Assembly (NCBI RefSeq): GCF_040954835.1
Contig: NC_090698.1
Coordinates: forward strand, 39,175,501-39,239,500
Source of the DNA: Lepisosteus oculatus
Lineage: Eukaryota; Chordata; Actinopteri; Semionotiformes; Lepisosteidae
Direction of reading: 5' to 3'
DNA: 64,000 nt
Below the pieces are notes generated by a model. It did not search any database, was not told the DNA's origin, and saw only the letters and a program-made list of their open reading frames with translations. Position 1 is the first letter of the stretch. Each line of letters opens with the position of its first letter. This document shows, piece by piece, positions 42,988 to 54,900 of the stretch. Made by a program: the position numbers and the translations under genes.

Positions 42988-43694
42988 TGTTACAAGCCCA
43001 AGTGTCTAGGGGTAAAGGGGTGTAACATTTAGGATAGTTTTTTGGATGCAGGTGGGTTCCGGTGAGGGACTTAGGAAGCGTGACAGCAAGTGTTAGTGAT
43101 TATTTTAAGGTGAATAAGTGACTGGTATGTTATAGGACACAATAACACAATGGAAAAGGGAACAAGAGCAGTGCCAAAGAAGAGAAAGAACAAAATGGAG
43201 CTGTACCCAACAACCTAAACTAACCCTGTACACAAAAGTTCACACAAATACACAAGTGAACTACGAATACAAATAAGGGAAAACGAGAGTAGACAAGTAA
43301 CAGGGTACAAAAAAACAATACATTAATACAATACATTTGGACAAGGTAATGGATAAATAAAGGATAACACAAACAAACGAAAGTACAAAGAGACAAACAC
43401 AAATCAACAAAACACCAAAGCCGAAGCTTTACGAAAACACACACAAACGAAGAAAAGCAAAAACCCAAAAGCAAAACAAAAGCTGAGCCAAGCAGGACTG
43501 AAGTCAAACAAAAACATCCAACTTATATACTAAATAAGCTGCACTCTGATTGGCTGAGAAGCTGATTGATGATAACGTAATACAGGAACAATGATACAGT
43601 ATAATGATGGGCCAATGGGGGAGGGAGAACAATAAAGGTCAGGAAGTGTGGAACAGCAACAAAACACACGTGGACCACAGGATGGGATGTAACA
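42988..43694 (-). mobile_element. Probable solo LTR, about 707 bp
   Basis: The plus strand starts TGTTACAAGCCC and ends GGGATGTAACA; the minus strand therefore begins TGTTACATCCC and ends GGGCTTGTAACA, with a 7-base inverted terminus. About 155 bases into the minus strand is TATATAAG, a good TATA box, followed by a T-rich, TTTGTGTTTG-like R/U5-type region. The flanking pentamers (GTGAT, GTACT) match at only 3 of 5 positions, so the target duplication is decayed or the copy is old. No internal coding region adjoins it. Confidence 0.7.
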
Positions 43695-44404
43695 GTACTG
43701 TTATTCAATACATTACTTATGTAATTACTTTAGGTTTGTTTCTGGATATTTATCCAGATTTATTGAAGTGATTACTCATAAAATGGTTACTTATTAAGTA
43801 TCATGTTGCATTTGTTAACAATTTGCAAAACAATTCTATAAACTGAAAAATATTCCCTCCAATTTGTAAGCATTCTGACATTCTTATGAAAATATCAGTA
43901 ATGTCATTTGAAAGTAAAATAGACCCCTAGAATTATTCGTATCTAAGAATGATTAAATACATCTGAAGTTAAAGTTGATCAAAAGTTAGCATACAACATG
44001 TTGATTCTTTTTGTATCATACTGTAAATAGTGTTCTTATACAGAAATCTAAAATAATAATATGTTGATCTGTTATTGCTTCCAGAGTCTGTCTCCAAGAA
44101 TGAAATGAATGTATTGATTGTAACTGAATCCATGGATGCTGTGCCTTAGATTAAAGCAATCATGAAATAAATATGTATCTAAAAACATTTCAATAACATC
44201 GACTTTAATCTACTCTTCTGACTAAAGGTAAATATTAAGAACCGTTGTAACATTTGTTGTGCTCTTAATACAGAGTGATGACAAATAATTCTGACCTTCT
44301 TGCTAAGCAGTGCTCACACACTTCTTATTACACAGTACCTCATTTTTCAATAATGTCAAAGTGGAACACAAGTGCAGGAATATTCTAATATTAATTTTAT
44401 ATGT
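43695..44404. other. Non-coding, nothing recognised
   Basis: AT-rich, no supported feature. Confidence 0.5.
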
Positions 44405-45480
44405 AGAGTATTCACTCCCTTTACTACAACACTATAACACTCCCAAATAGATCTAATTTCCTTGAGAGATCTAAACCTTGAGAGAAGTATAGTTGTGGTC
44501 ATTTCAACTGGAAGAAATACACCTGTCTATATAAGGTCCCTCAGAAACTCTGCCATGAACTGCAAGGAGATTTCTCTACAACTGAGATTATATGAATTTA
44601 GATAAAAATATATCTAGAGTATTGAAAGTTCCTAGGAGCACAGTCAAATCCATTATTAAGGAAACTGAAAGAAGAGGGGACTACATAGACTCTTCATTCA
44701 GCAGGCCATCCTCCCAAACTGAGCAATCAGGCAAGAAGGATCTTGGTCATAGAAGTGATTAAGAACCCAACAACCACCTTGACAAAAGTGGAGATTGGAG
44801 AACCTGCTCAAACATCCCTACAGTACTACATATATTTAGCATCTATGGGAGAGTGGCTATACGGAAGATAATAGCAGACCTGGAGTTTGGCAAGAGGCAC
44901 ATTGCAGACCCAGAGACCATGTGGCAAAAGATTCTCTGGTCTGATGAAACATGATTTTGGCACCACTATATGGTGATGCTTTCCAGCAGCAAGGACTGAG
45001 GCACTTGTCACGATAGATGAAATAATGAATGGAGCCCAATACAGGCAAAATCTTGAGAAGAACCTGTTTAAGTCAACAAAATACCTTAGAATGTGCTGAA
45101 GATTCACATTCGAACAGGACAGTGACACTAAGCATACAGACAAAGCAACACAGCAGTGGCTTCAGAACAAGATGATGTTCCTCAGCTGATGTCCAGAATC
45201 TGTCTGGGAATCTGTAGAAAGACTAGAAGATTGTGTTTCACCATTGCTTCTTATCCAGCTTGACAGAGCTTGAGAAGCACTTCAGCAAGAAAAAATGAGC
45301 AAAAATCCTCAAATCCAGATGTGTAAAGCTTATAAAGACAAACTAAAAAGATGTAACTAGTGCAAAAGGTGCTTCTACAATGTAATGACTCAGGGGTGTG
45401 AAGATATTTCTGATTTTCCTAATTTTTTGTTCCACTGTAAACATTTTAGCCCCCTTAAATTGGTCTGTAAATTGTGTAAA
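44405..45480 (+). mobile_element. Decayed Tc1/mariner-like transposon
   Basis: The ends resemble each other as imperfect inverted repeats (AGTATTCACTCCCTT on the left; the complement of GGGGTGTGAAGATATTT on the right). Inside, one frame at about 44625-44700 reads KVPRSTVKSIIKE, the second helix-turn-helix of Tc1 transposases. Near 44920-44950 another reads MWQKILWSDET, containing the first catalytic aspartate. Stops and shifts separate these pieces, so the transposase is dead. Exact boundaries and the TA target duplication were not established. Confidence 0.8.
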
Positions 45481-46112
45481 TCAAAGAAAAAAAAATAATT
45501 TCAATACATTTATAAATATTGATGGTAACACTACAATACATGCAATTGTTTGGGGTGGGGTGGGGTAAATCATTTCTGAAGACACTATATATGTATAAAT
45601 GTTCAAACAAAATTTAACACTCTAGTAAAATGCATTTAATTAATTTTTTAAATAATAAATATGGAACAAATGCATAGAATTTAGTGACCAAATATGAAAA
45701 TCAAAGAGTTTCGATAAATTTGAATGAAATATGGTACACCTTAAAATTAAAATATTACAAAGTAGTATTAAATACTGTACAAGCACCTTAACCTTAAGGA
45801 TTAACACAGTCTTGGTGTATGAATACAGTTGCACAGATGGATCAGATGAATGTGACTCTCCTAGACTGCCTTTTGACACTCTGGCTTTCAGGTTGTAGCC
45901 TGTCAGTTTCCAGGTTTCTGTTGATTATACAGACCTCCACACTGATAGCTACTAGGTGACCATTACTGTTCAAGCAGGACAGACTTTAAAATGAAATATA
46001 CTGTACAAATGTGTTTTAGCTTATATAGATCTTTTTAAAGAAATCTTTTATATCTGTTTTACAAAACATGAAAAGCCAAAAATAAAAAAACAAGTGCTGT
46101 TGATACAAGCCA
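45481..46112. other. Non-coding, nothing recognised
   Basis: AT-rich DNA; the first 60 bases may still belong to the Tc1 terminus. Confidence 0.45.
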
Positions 46113-46648
46113 GCAGCCATCATCCTCCAACTCACAACTGGTAACCCACTGAAGCTAAGCAGGTGTGAGCCTGGTCAGTACCTGGATGGGAGACCTCCTG
46201 GGAAAAAGGTTGCTGAAACAGGTGTTAGCGAGGCCTGCAGGGGGCGCTCACCCTGTGGTCTGTGTGGGTCCTAATGCCCCAGTACAGTGATGGGGACACA
46301 ATACTGTAAACAGGTGCCGTCCTTCGGATGAGATGTCACCGAGGTCCTGACTCTCTGTGGTCATTAAAAATCCCAGGGTGTTTCTTGAAAGAGTAGGGGT
46401 GTAACCCTGGCATCCTGGCCAAATTTCCCATTGGCCCTTACCAATTATGGTTATCCTAATAATCCCCATCTATGAATTGGCTACATTACTCTGCTCTCCT
46501 CCCCAATACTAGCTGATGTGTGGTGAGCGTTCTGGCGCACTACATCCACCTGCACCACTGTGGTGGAGGGGAGTCCCCATTACCTGTAAATTTGAGTGGA
46601 GTGTCCAGAAAAGTGCTATATAAGTGTAAGCAATTATGATTATTATTA
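46113..46648 (+). mobile_element. Full-length 5S-derived SINE
   Basis: It has the same architecture as the copy at 4955-5528: a 5S-like head with AAGCTAAGCAGG and TGGATGGGAG, the family body, and a tail ending GTAAGCAATTATGATTATT. Small deletions relative to the other copies lie near 46205, 46335 and 46590. Confidence 0.9.
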
Positions 46649-46965
46649 TGATGTAATACAGATAAAGCTGTATCTGAAAAAGTAAGTTTTTAGGCTAGTC
46701 TTAAAAGTACCTTGCTGATCTGTGGAGCACACCGGCACCCACAGAAGGCAGAGAAACAGTAAGAATACATAGTAAACCAGAGTCAGCATAGCAAAAGTTG
46801 ATTGGAGGGGAGTAAACAGATAACATATCAACTAGATACAGAGAGTCAAGACATAAACGGCCTTTAAGCAGAAGGATTTTAAAATCAACTCAAAACTTAA
46901 GGGGAAGCCAGTGCAAGAATTTAAAGACAGTGATGTGTTACCTGTTTACAATTTCTATCTACGGA
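46649..46965 (-). repeat. Decayed LINE reverse-transcriptase tail
   Basis: On the minus strand the end of a frame reads QQGTFKTSLKTYFFRY, like the TFK-RLKTHLF ending of many fish LINE polymerases. About 150 bases upstream is a decayed LHWLP-like segment (CTTGCACTGGCTTCCCCTTA). Intervening stops show it is a fossil. Confidence 0.45.
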
Positions 46966-47550
46966 ATTCTCATATTGCAAGCTTGTTGAGTCTTCAAAAA
47001 TCAATCTTTAAAAAACCTGGCAACATTTCTCTTTGAAAATAACAAGCATTAATAATGGAACTGGTAGGAGGAACTCAATAACACGAGTTCAGTCTTGTTA
47101 AGACCTAAGACGCAAAACATTGTGTGTCATCCAATCTTGTATATCACGGGTTTAATCAAAATATTGAAACCAATACCATGTCAGTTTTATTGTGGATGTA
47201 GATTTGATAATAACATGCATCTAAATGGTTATTTAGACCAGATGCTGTTTTGCATTTAAGGAAGCAGAAATTTGTCTATTTTAAAAGCATAAGGCCTAGT
47301 ACTGAGCTGCATGGAACACCATACAACAGCATTTAGTTTAACCCATTTGCTTGTTCCTTCTAAATAGTATTCAACATTAACCATAATCTTCAAGCTTTAT
47401 ATGAACTATAGAATTGTACAAAGTATCAACCAAACAGTAATAGTGAGTAATTGTAAGTAATAATTATTTAAATATCTTATATAAATGCTAACACATTTTC
47501 AGTGAAAGGAACTGTAGCTAGCAAGTATCTGTAGTTTTTATTTGTATCCT
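46966..47550. other. Non-coding, nothing recognised
   Basis: No supported feature. Confidence 0.5.
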
Positions 47551-48124
47551 GCAGCCATATCACACTGCAACTCCCAAGTGGCAACCCACTGAAACTAAGC
47601 AGGTATGAGCCTGGTCAGTACCTGGATGGGAGACCTCCTGGGAAAAACTAAGGTTGCTGCTGGAAGAGGTGTTAGTGGGGCCAGCAGGGGATGCTCACTC
47701 TGTGGCCTATGTGGGTCCTAATACCCCAGTATAGTGACAGGGACACTATACTGTAAAAAAAAAAAAAAAAAAAAAGGCACCCTCCTTTGGATGAGACATA
47801 AATCTGAGGTCCTGACTCTGCGGTCATTAAAAATCTAAAGGTGTTTCTCGAAAAGAGCAGGGGTGTTGCCCTGGCACCCTGGCCAAATTTCCCATTGGCC
47901 CTTACCAATCATGTCCTCCTAATAATCCCCATCTATAAATTTGCTTCATTATTCTGTTCTCCTCCCTACTAATAACTTTCTGGAGCACTATGGCTGCCGT
48001 TGCATCATCCAGGTGCACATTGGTGGTGGTGGAGGGTAGTCCACATTACCTGTAAAGTGCTTTGAGTGGAGTGTCCAGAAAAGTGCTATATAAGTGTAAG
48101 CATTTAATGTCATTATTATTATTT
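47551..48124 (+). mobile_element. Full-length 5S-derived SINE with a poly(A) expansion
   Basis: 5S-like head, body and (ATT)n tail as in the other copies. An internal run of about 20 adenines (around 47755-47775) is unique to this copy and has replaced the ACTGTAAACAGGTGCC context seen elsewhere. Confidence 0.9.
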
Positions 48125-48743
48125 GTAGGATCTGTAGCTTTTGTATTTAGAGAATACAAAAGCTGTAAATTTAAATCCACATCATTGAAGTACAAAAATG
48201 AGATATTGCAGGATCAGTGTCATTATTTGGTTTTCTTTTCACATCAAAGGAAGTAAATCATTTTTATAATGGCAATACATATAAAGTATTGTAATACATA
48301 ATACTGCTATAATATAATCTATAAATAATATAAAAATAATCTATTTCTGTTTCTAAAATATTATTATACAATTTAACAATTATAACCAAAAATAATTTTC
48401 AAAACAGATTGCCACTCAAATTTATGCACTGAGCAGGCTGCAGTCATTAAAGTGATTATATACATTATGAATTTTGAATGAAATCGTGATATTTATGATA
48501 AATCATCAAATAATCAAATTTCTCTCAAAGGAAGTGAAAATGTTCTTTAGAAGCCAAAAATATGTTTTCTTTAGTTTGTCAAAAGCTGTGTTGTGTAATT
48601 ATGACAGCAAATACCTTGCATTGAAAAGTAAATAAAATGTGTACAAATGAAGTACAGTCAAGAGTAAAAGGGTTTGCATAGAGTGTGCAAAATAAACATT
48701 AATACATTTAAATAAAAACACTAATAACAGTGCTTGTTAAAGG
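48125..48743. other. AT-rich spacer next to the transposon
   Basis: Non-coding host sequence to the left of the IS3EU-like transposon; nothing else seen. Confidence 0.5.
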
Positions 48744-48749
48744 GTTGTC
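48744..48749. repeat. Target-site duplication, left copy
   Basis: GTTGTC, identical to 57250-57255 at the other end of the transposon. Confidence 0.9.
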
Positions 48750-49404
48750 TATGGAAGCCCGTTTCCGCCAGGGAGTAAAAAAAAAACGCGCTATGGTATC
48801 TCAGAATTACGACTTAGTAAGTCAGAATTCCGACTTAGTATCTCAGAATTGCGACTTAGTAACTCAGAATTCCGACTTAGTAAGTCAGAATTCCGACTTA
48901 GTATCTCAGAATTGCGACTTAGCAACTCAGAATTCCGACTTAGCAACTCAGAATTCCGATTTAGTATCTCAGAATTGCGACTTAGTAAGTCAGAATTCCG
49001 ACTTAGCATCTCAGAATTGCGACTTAGTAAGTCAGAATTCTGACTTAGTATCTCAGAATTCCGACTTAGTAACTCAGAATTGCGACTTAGCATCTCAGAA
49101 TTCCGACTTAGTAAGTCAGAATTCTGACTTAGTATCTCAGAATTGCGACTTAGTAAGTCAGAATTCCGACATAGTATCTCAGAATTGCGACTTAGCAACT
49201 CAGAATTCCGACTTAGTAACTCAGAATTGCGACTTAGCATCTCAGAATTCCGACTTAGTAAGTCAGAATTCTGACTTAGTATCTCAGAATTGCGACTTAG
49301 TAAGTCAGAATTCCGACATAGTATCTCAGAATTGCGACTTAGCAACTCAGAATTCCGACTTAGTATCTCAGAATTCCGACTTAGTAACTCAGAATTGCGA
49401 CTTA
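48750..49404 (+). repeat. Left terminal inverted repeat with 29 tandem 21-bp units
   Basis: 46 unique bases are followed (48796-49404) by 29 head-to-tail units of the form GTAWSTCAGAATTSCGACTTA. Units vary at two places: the bases after AGT/AGC (AAG, ATC or AAC) and the centre (GAATTCC, GAATTCT or GAATTGC). Units 14-20 (49069-49215) are repeated as units 21-27 (49216-49362), a 147-bp duplication including a rare GACATA variant. Since 21 is a multiple of 3 and the unit holds no stop in several frames, long repetitive frames exist on both strands. The likely role is multiple transposase-binding sites. Confidence 0.93.
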
Positions 49405-49531
49405 AAATCATTCATAAATCGTACAAGATCTAAAGGCATGGAGAGTTGTATTGTCAAGTGCCCTGATAAAAATCAAATTAATGCAGGTCTACAATAGTTT
49501 TGCTCGTTATAATCCCTACACGGTTTGCAAG

Positions 49532-50840
49532 ATGGACACCATTATAGAGGACTTATTTTGTCGTGGTTACACAAACCATGAAATTTTGGTGTTATTGGAG
49601 GAATCACACAATGTAAAACTGAGTCTTCGGACCTTGGAAAGAATGCTGTGTAAGAATCAGCTCTGGCGAAGGCGAAACAAGACAGATGAAGCGGAGGTCG
49701 CCTCATTCATACACCAACAGCTACAGACTTCTGGCAGACATCATGGCTATCGGTGGATGCACCAAAAATGCTGGATGGCAGGGATAATAACGGATAGAGA
49801 GACTGTCCGTCAGTTACTGCGCCTTATGGACGGGCGAGGAGTAGATCTGCGTGCGCAAAATCGCCTGAGGCGCCGGCAGTATTACAGCCGCGGACCAAAC
49901 TATGTGTGGCATATTGATGGGTATGACAAATTAAAACCTTACGGGATATGCATCAACGGGTGCATTGATGGCTTCTCGAGAAAAATGATCTGGTTAGAAG
50001 CATACAAAACCAATAATGACCCACGAATTATTGCGGGTTATTTTATAGACGCTGTCTATAAAAACAACGGTCTTCCACAAAGAGTACGACTTGATCATGG
50101 AACCGAAAACACCCACGTTGCTGTAATGCAAAGGTTTCTGCGCGAAATGAATGAGGATAGCACAGAATGTGTCACTCTTGGCCCAAGCACTGGGAATCAG
50201 AGAATTGAACGCTGGTGGGCTACACTAAGAGCACAGTGCAGTCAGTTTTGGATGGACCATTTTGAACAGCTGAGAGAAGATGGGCATTTTGTTGACACCT
50301 TCATCGACAAATCACTCATTCAGTTTTGTTTCCAAAACACCATACAGGTAAATGTAACATACCTGTCATTACAGATTTTGATATGAATAGTAAAACATAA
50401 CATTCTACTATGTTTCATACTATTATACTTATTAAAGATCTCTTCTTTGAGTTCCATAAAGTGATTTAACAAACCTTATTTCAAAACAATTGATTTCTAT
50501 TGTGTAGGAGGAGCTCAATGAAGTGCTGACTGCCTGGAATAATCACAGAATAAGGCCAACCCACAACCCTCGCGCTCCCAGTGGACGACCTTCAGTGATG
50601 TATGCTGCCCCAAGTTTATATGGCGCACAGAACTATTTGCAGGCAGTTGACCAAATCAAAGTCGATATCTGTCGAGAAGACTGTTGTGTAAAGGACTACC
50701 CCTGTGATGAGGATGTCTTCCATCTTTGTGTTGAACTGATGGCTGAACAGAACCTTGCAATGCCAGATGATGTGTTTGAAATCACTGACCTTTACTTAAG
50801 ACTACGTGAAATGGTCCTCAATGGGCTGGACCTTGAGTAG
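49532..50840 (+). CDS. IS3EU-like DDE transposase (integrase core), two exons
   Basis: The enzyme would cut and join the transposon ends in the nucleus. Exons 49532-50347 and 50508-50840 are joined across a 160-bp phase-0 intron (CAG|GTAAAT donor; TTGTGTAG acceptor), giving about 382 residues. The start at 49532 has a strong context (AAGATGG); the open frame extends upstream to 49451 but begins with TTG, and 49481 is a weaker ATG. Residues 4-45 are a helical DNA-binding segment (RGYTNHEILVLLEE...RTLERML). An IS3-like helical part follows (HHGYRWMHQKC...TVRQLLRLMDGRGV, about 71-104). The rve core has its catalytic triad as D129 (WHIDGYDKL), D188 (VRLDHGTEN) and E226 (GNQRIERWW), with 58 and 37 residues between them. 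The second exon supplies the C-terminal part (TAWNNHRIRPTHN). No stop or shift is seen, so it may be functional. Confidence 0.92.
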
Positions 50841-51976
50841 GAATAGGAGAATAGGGGACTTTGCACTCTCTGGATAAGATAAACTGCTTACAAATGTGGG
50901 ATCTAGGTATAAGGGTGTTTTGTTTTTCTCAAATGCCACAGCATTTGATGTTACACATTAAAAGTGGTAAAGATGTTACCACTTTTAATGTGTTGTCTTT
51001 AGATCTGATTTAACATTGAGTGTGAAATAGGATGAAACAAGGAACAAATGAAAGTAAATGTGCCAAAAGATGCAAACAGTGTAAACAATCTTTAATGGAC
51101 TATAGATAATGTTCACACATAAAAGCAACCCAACTTTGATTTGACAATAACATTATCTAACATTATATGAAATGTTTGACAATAACATTACCTCACCTCT
51201 CTCATTTCCTTTCACCAAATGCAATGTAAATATAGTACAAATAATATTCACTAAATGCAAGGCATTTGAACTCATCTGCAATCTTGATGTTTCATAAAAA
51301 TGTCAGACAAAATCCACAAATAGCCAAACTAGTCAAACACAAATAAAAAAATTCAGATTCTGCAAAGTTACCGCTACCCCAAGAAACATCTAACTGAAGA
51401 GTTAATGACAAAGATTCATTCTAAATCAAGTGTTGACCAAAGTGAGCACTTAGAATTCATCTTTGCCATGAACTGTCCAGTTATTGTGCAAATAAACTCT
51501 GCTGCCATATTGTGACTAAATTACATAAAACGCAAAAGTTGTAACATTATTAGACACTACATGGCACCAGAGTTTATTGGCACCAAAGTGTTTGGTAGCT
51601 TAGAGAATGCACATCACTCAAAAAAGAACTTTTATTAAACTGCATCACCATATTTTTTTAAAGTGAAAAAACATCCATTAGTTTCTCACTCAATATACTG
51701 TATGAACAATCAGTCTAAAAGAAATTCTTGTACCAAAATGACAAAAATAAAAGTGCAATTTAACCTGAGACTTTTTAATTTCTTCAGTGAAATTATGAAC
51801 ATTCTATCATAAGTACACTCAAAACTCAGTATATCTTATATGCTTATATGTGTAAAGGTACAGACTTGGTCAGATGGCCTTTAAATGTGAATAAGTATAC
51901 TTTACCAAAAGTTTTGAATGGTGAAAGATGCACATATTTCTAATCTGTTTAGTCTGTAGGTCGACAGACTAAAATA
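50841..51976. other. Convergent 3' region between the two transposon genes
   Basis: The tails of both genes meet here. Likely signals are ATTAAA at 50957 for the transposase, and TTTATT (AATAAA on the minus strand) near 51572 and 51632 for the HECT gene. No further gene is visible. Confidence 0.55.
50953..50993. terminator. Perfect 18-bp inverted repeat with 5-base loop
   Basis: ACACATTAAAAGTGGTAA, loop AGATG, then the exact complement. It lies 112 bases beyond the transposase stop. Each arm contains ATTAAA when read on its own strand (plus 50957-50962, and the mirror site on the minus strand), and a TGTGTTGTCTTT stretch follows. A 3'-end-forming hairpin or a symmetric poly(A) signal is likely; the function is inferred. 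Confidence 0.6.
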
Positions 51977-54900
51977 CTAAACTATGTCCATTACCCATAT
52001 ATTACTTTCCAAAATTTTGTTCATTTCACACCTGAAGTCAGGATAGCTATCATAATGAATAGACACTCTCAAATAACAGCCACATGTATGTGCCATAGGT
52101 CTTCTCTCAAATCCTTGCATGTGTGTGAAGTCAACAGTTACAGTCTTGCCGAGAAAAAGATCTGAGCCTGTGCAGAACCTCAGGAACAGAGACTGTTTCC
52201 TTCCATCACACTCTCGCAGGTATGTTGTAATATGCTTTGATATTTCCTTTTCCTGTGCATTCATTGTGCAGGGAAACTTCAGTGACCGTATGATTTTCCT
52301 TGCCGTTGGCTGCAAGTTTTCATACACAGTTTCAATTTCCTCAAGGGCTTTGCTGAGGGGAGCGAGTACACTTTCCCACTGTTCGATAACATAAGCAGGC
52401 TCTTGAATAAGGGTTTTGTGAGCCAGTTCTTGCAGAATTTGTTCAATGTTGTGTGCATTTGGCATTCTTCGGCAGCTGTAGTTGTCCAAGATTTCCAGTA
52501 ATTCATCTTGGTCAGAACTGTTGAAGTCTCTGCGACAACATTCCAAGGTATAACGGTCAGATTCTGAGACATACTTTAGAAAATTGTCAACAAGATCACT
52601 CTTCACATATCCAAGAGCTGCCTGTTCCAAGATTACAGGAGCAAGCTTGATGGGCAAATACTTCTGTTTCTGCCAACCAAAAGAAATAATTTTACCTATA
52701 CTCTGCCACTTTTTTTTGCCATAGTCATGTCGGAGAAATGGTATCTTGAAAGTGCTGCCTGTTGTACATTGTTCGTAGAATTCATGCCAGAATTCAGAGA
52801 GGCAATCTCTGAGAACACCTCCATCATCGTATCCATTCTCATACTGCCCATTTGGTAGTAGAAGCTTTACTTGAATTTCTGATTGAGTATATGAAAGGCG
52901 TTCATCAGTGAAATGTTCAATAAGCTCAGATAGTATCTGGCTGCGATGGACAACAAGGATTTTTTTGTCTGGTTCCCTGAGTTCTTGTGCCAGAGGCAAA
53001 GTGTCTTCTAGACTTTGTTCTCCCATCTCAGAGAGGTCTCCATTGAAAATTGTAATAATATTGCTATCCTCCACATTTTCCCCAGTAAATATGGTAGAAC
53101 TTTGCTGAGCTAAACTGGAATCGTCTGTGACATCTGCAGGATAAAATTGTGCCACGTCATCACTGCCTAAGTTCAAATCATTTCCAGTATTTCCAACATA
53201 GATGACATCTAATGTTTCTAATTCCAATGGTGGATCAATTTGTGAGTCTGTAGAGGGAAAATCCTGTGTGTTTTCCTGTGAGTGATCTGCAGTGTTTGAT
53301 TCTTGCTGTGTCTCCACACCACCACTGTCATGTTTCTTTTTGGTTGACAGATAGAACCTCATGATAGTTAACTTTGAGGCTTCATATAGAGCTCCCACTG
53401 TACTGTCCTCATCTAAGGAAACTTCTTGATAATTTGTCAGATCCACCTCAAACTCAGAAATATTTCCATGTGCATTCTTTCCATCTGGGAAAAACAAACG
53501 TATTGCCTCCGTTATGAGGTCTTTTTTTTCCCAGTCCTTTGAAACACTTAACTTTCGTGTTCCACCACCCTTTTTGGTTCTCACCTGGATAAAGCCTCCT
53601 TTTCCTTCATCATACAGCATCCAGCCCAACTCCACTTTCCTTACTTTCCTCTGTGTGTTCACCTCTTGATGATGAGTGATGTTTTCTGGATGCTTACACT
53701 TTTTTCTTTTATTCAGTTTTGACTTCAGTCTATCAAAAAGCTTTGATTTCCTACTGTTGGGCTCTTTTTCGTGTCTCCTACAATATCCCATCACTGCCAA
53801 TCTGTCTCCATAAGATGGCAAATAATCCCTCATCTGTTCATCTGTCATTAACATCAGGACACTGGCATCAATCTAAAAATGAATAGTGAATTATCAATTT
53901 TCAGTTTCAAAATACCATACTTAAAGCATCATTTTATGTGGATCAATATGCTGATACTGGTTTAAGGAAATAGTCCATTCGGGATTGTGGAGGTACTGTA
54001 TGCAGTGAAAAAATCTACTATACGTGAAAATATCAATATACTGTACAGTACTGTGCAGAAGTCAGAGACCACCCTTGCATTTATTTAATTTCCAGTTCAA
54101 ACAGCCATTCAGTGCAAATTATTTAGTTTTTGGTGTCAGAAAATAATGCAAGAAACATATATTTGACAGAAGAGTACACTAAATATAATATCAAATCTAT
54201 CAGTATTTAATTTGCCCACTCTTTACTTTTGTGCACCCTTCAGGCACTTTAAGTCTTCCATCCTTCCAATCAAACAAGTTACAACTGTGTCCTCCCAACA
54301 CAAGTTGATCCCAAAACTGTCACTGACATTATATTAGAACACTTTCCATTAAAAGTGACACTAACATTCAAACAACTACCCAAACACACCGTAGCTGCCT
54401 TGCACATGTCTTTGTCATGTCCATCTGAAATGGCAAGAGGCGATATTTCTGATAAGATTAGCTATAAAGATAGTTCAGTTCAGTTGAGAACATCACCATC
54501 ACATAGACAGAAGTTAACGTTTTGATCACTCTTGCATCAGATCTGAAAAAAATCCACAAGTGTTTCTGTCAATACTTCCATTGTAAGAAGACAACACAAT
54601 GCTATGGGTCTGAAGGGATGCGTATCTGTCAAAAAGTCACTATTTGAAAAGGAAATAGACAAAAGAGAAGTAAATTTGCCCTAGAACACCAAAACTGGAC
54701 ACTTGAGATAAGTAAGGTTTTATAGATGATGAGTTACAGAGTGGATTTGGATTTGAACCAGCAGAAGCAGAAAATACAACCAACTTCTAAGACTGAAATT
54801 TGGAGGTGTTTACAAGAAGCATGAAAAAATATCCCAGTGGATTTATTTGAAAAACTCAAAGAAAGTCTCCTGTAAATAATGGAAGCTGTAATAAAGGCAA

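Noticed and set aside
43220..43507. Minus-strand 95-codon frame rich in Phe, Leu, Val and Cys (membrane-like)
   Set aside because: It lies in the T-rich part of the LTR at 42988-43694; T-rich DNA always translates as hydrophobic residues.
48796..49404. CRISPR-like regular repeats
   Set aside because: The units are head-to-tail with no unique spacers, lie at both ends of a transposon in inverted orientation, and the genome is eukaryotic.
48791..49411. Long minus-strand reading frame of LSRNSEI-type heptads (and its counterpart at 56739-57209)
   Set aside because: It is the antisense reading of the 21-bp terminal array; the unit has no stop in several frames, so the length carries no evidence of coding.
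52119..52394. Plus-strand frame opposite the HECT gene
   Set aside because: Antisense shadow of a conserved coding exon.
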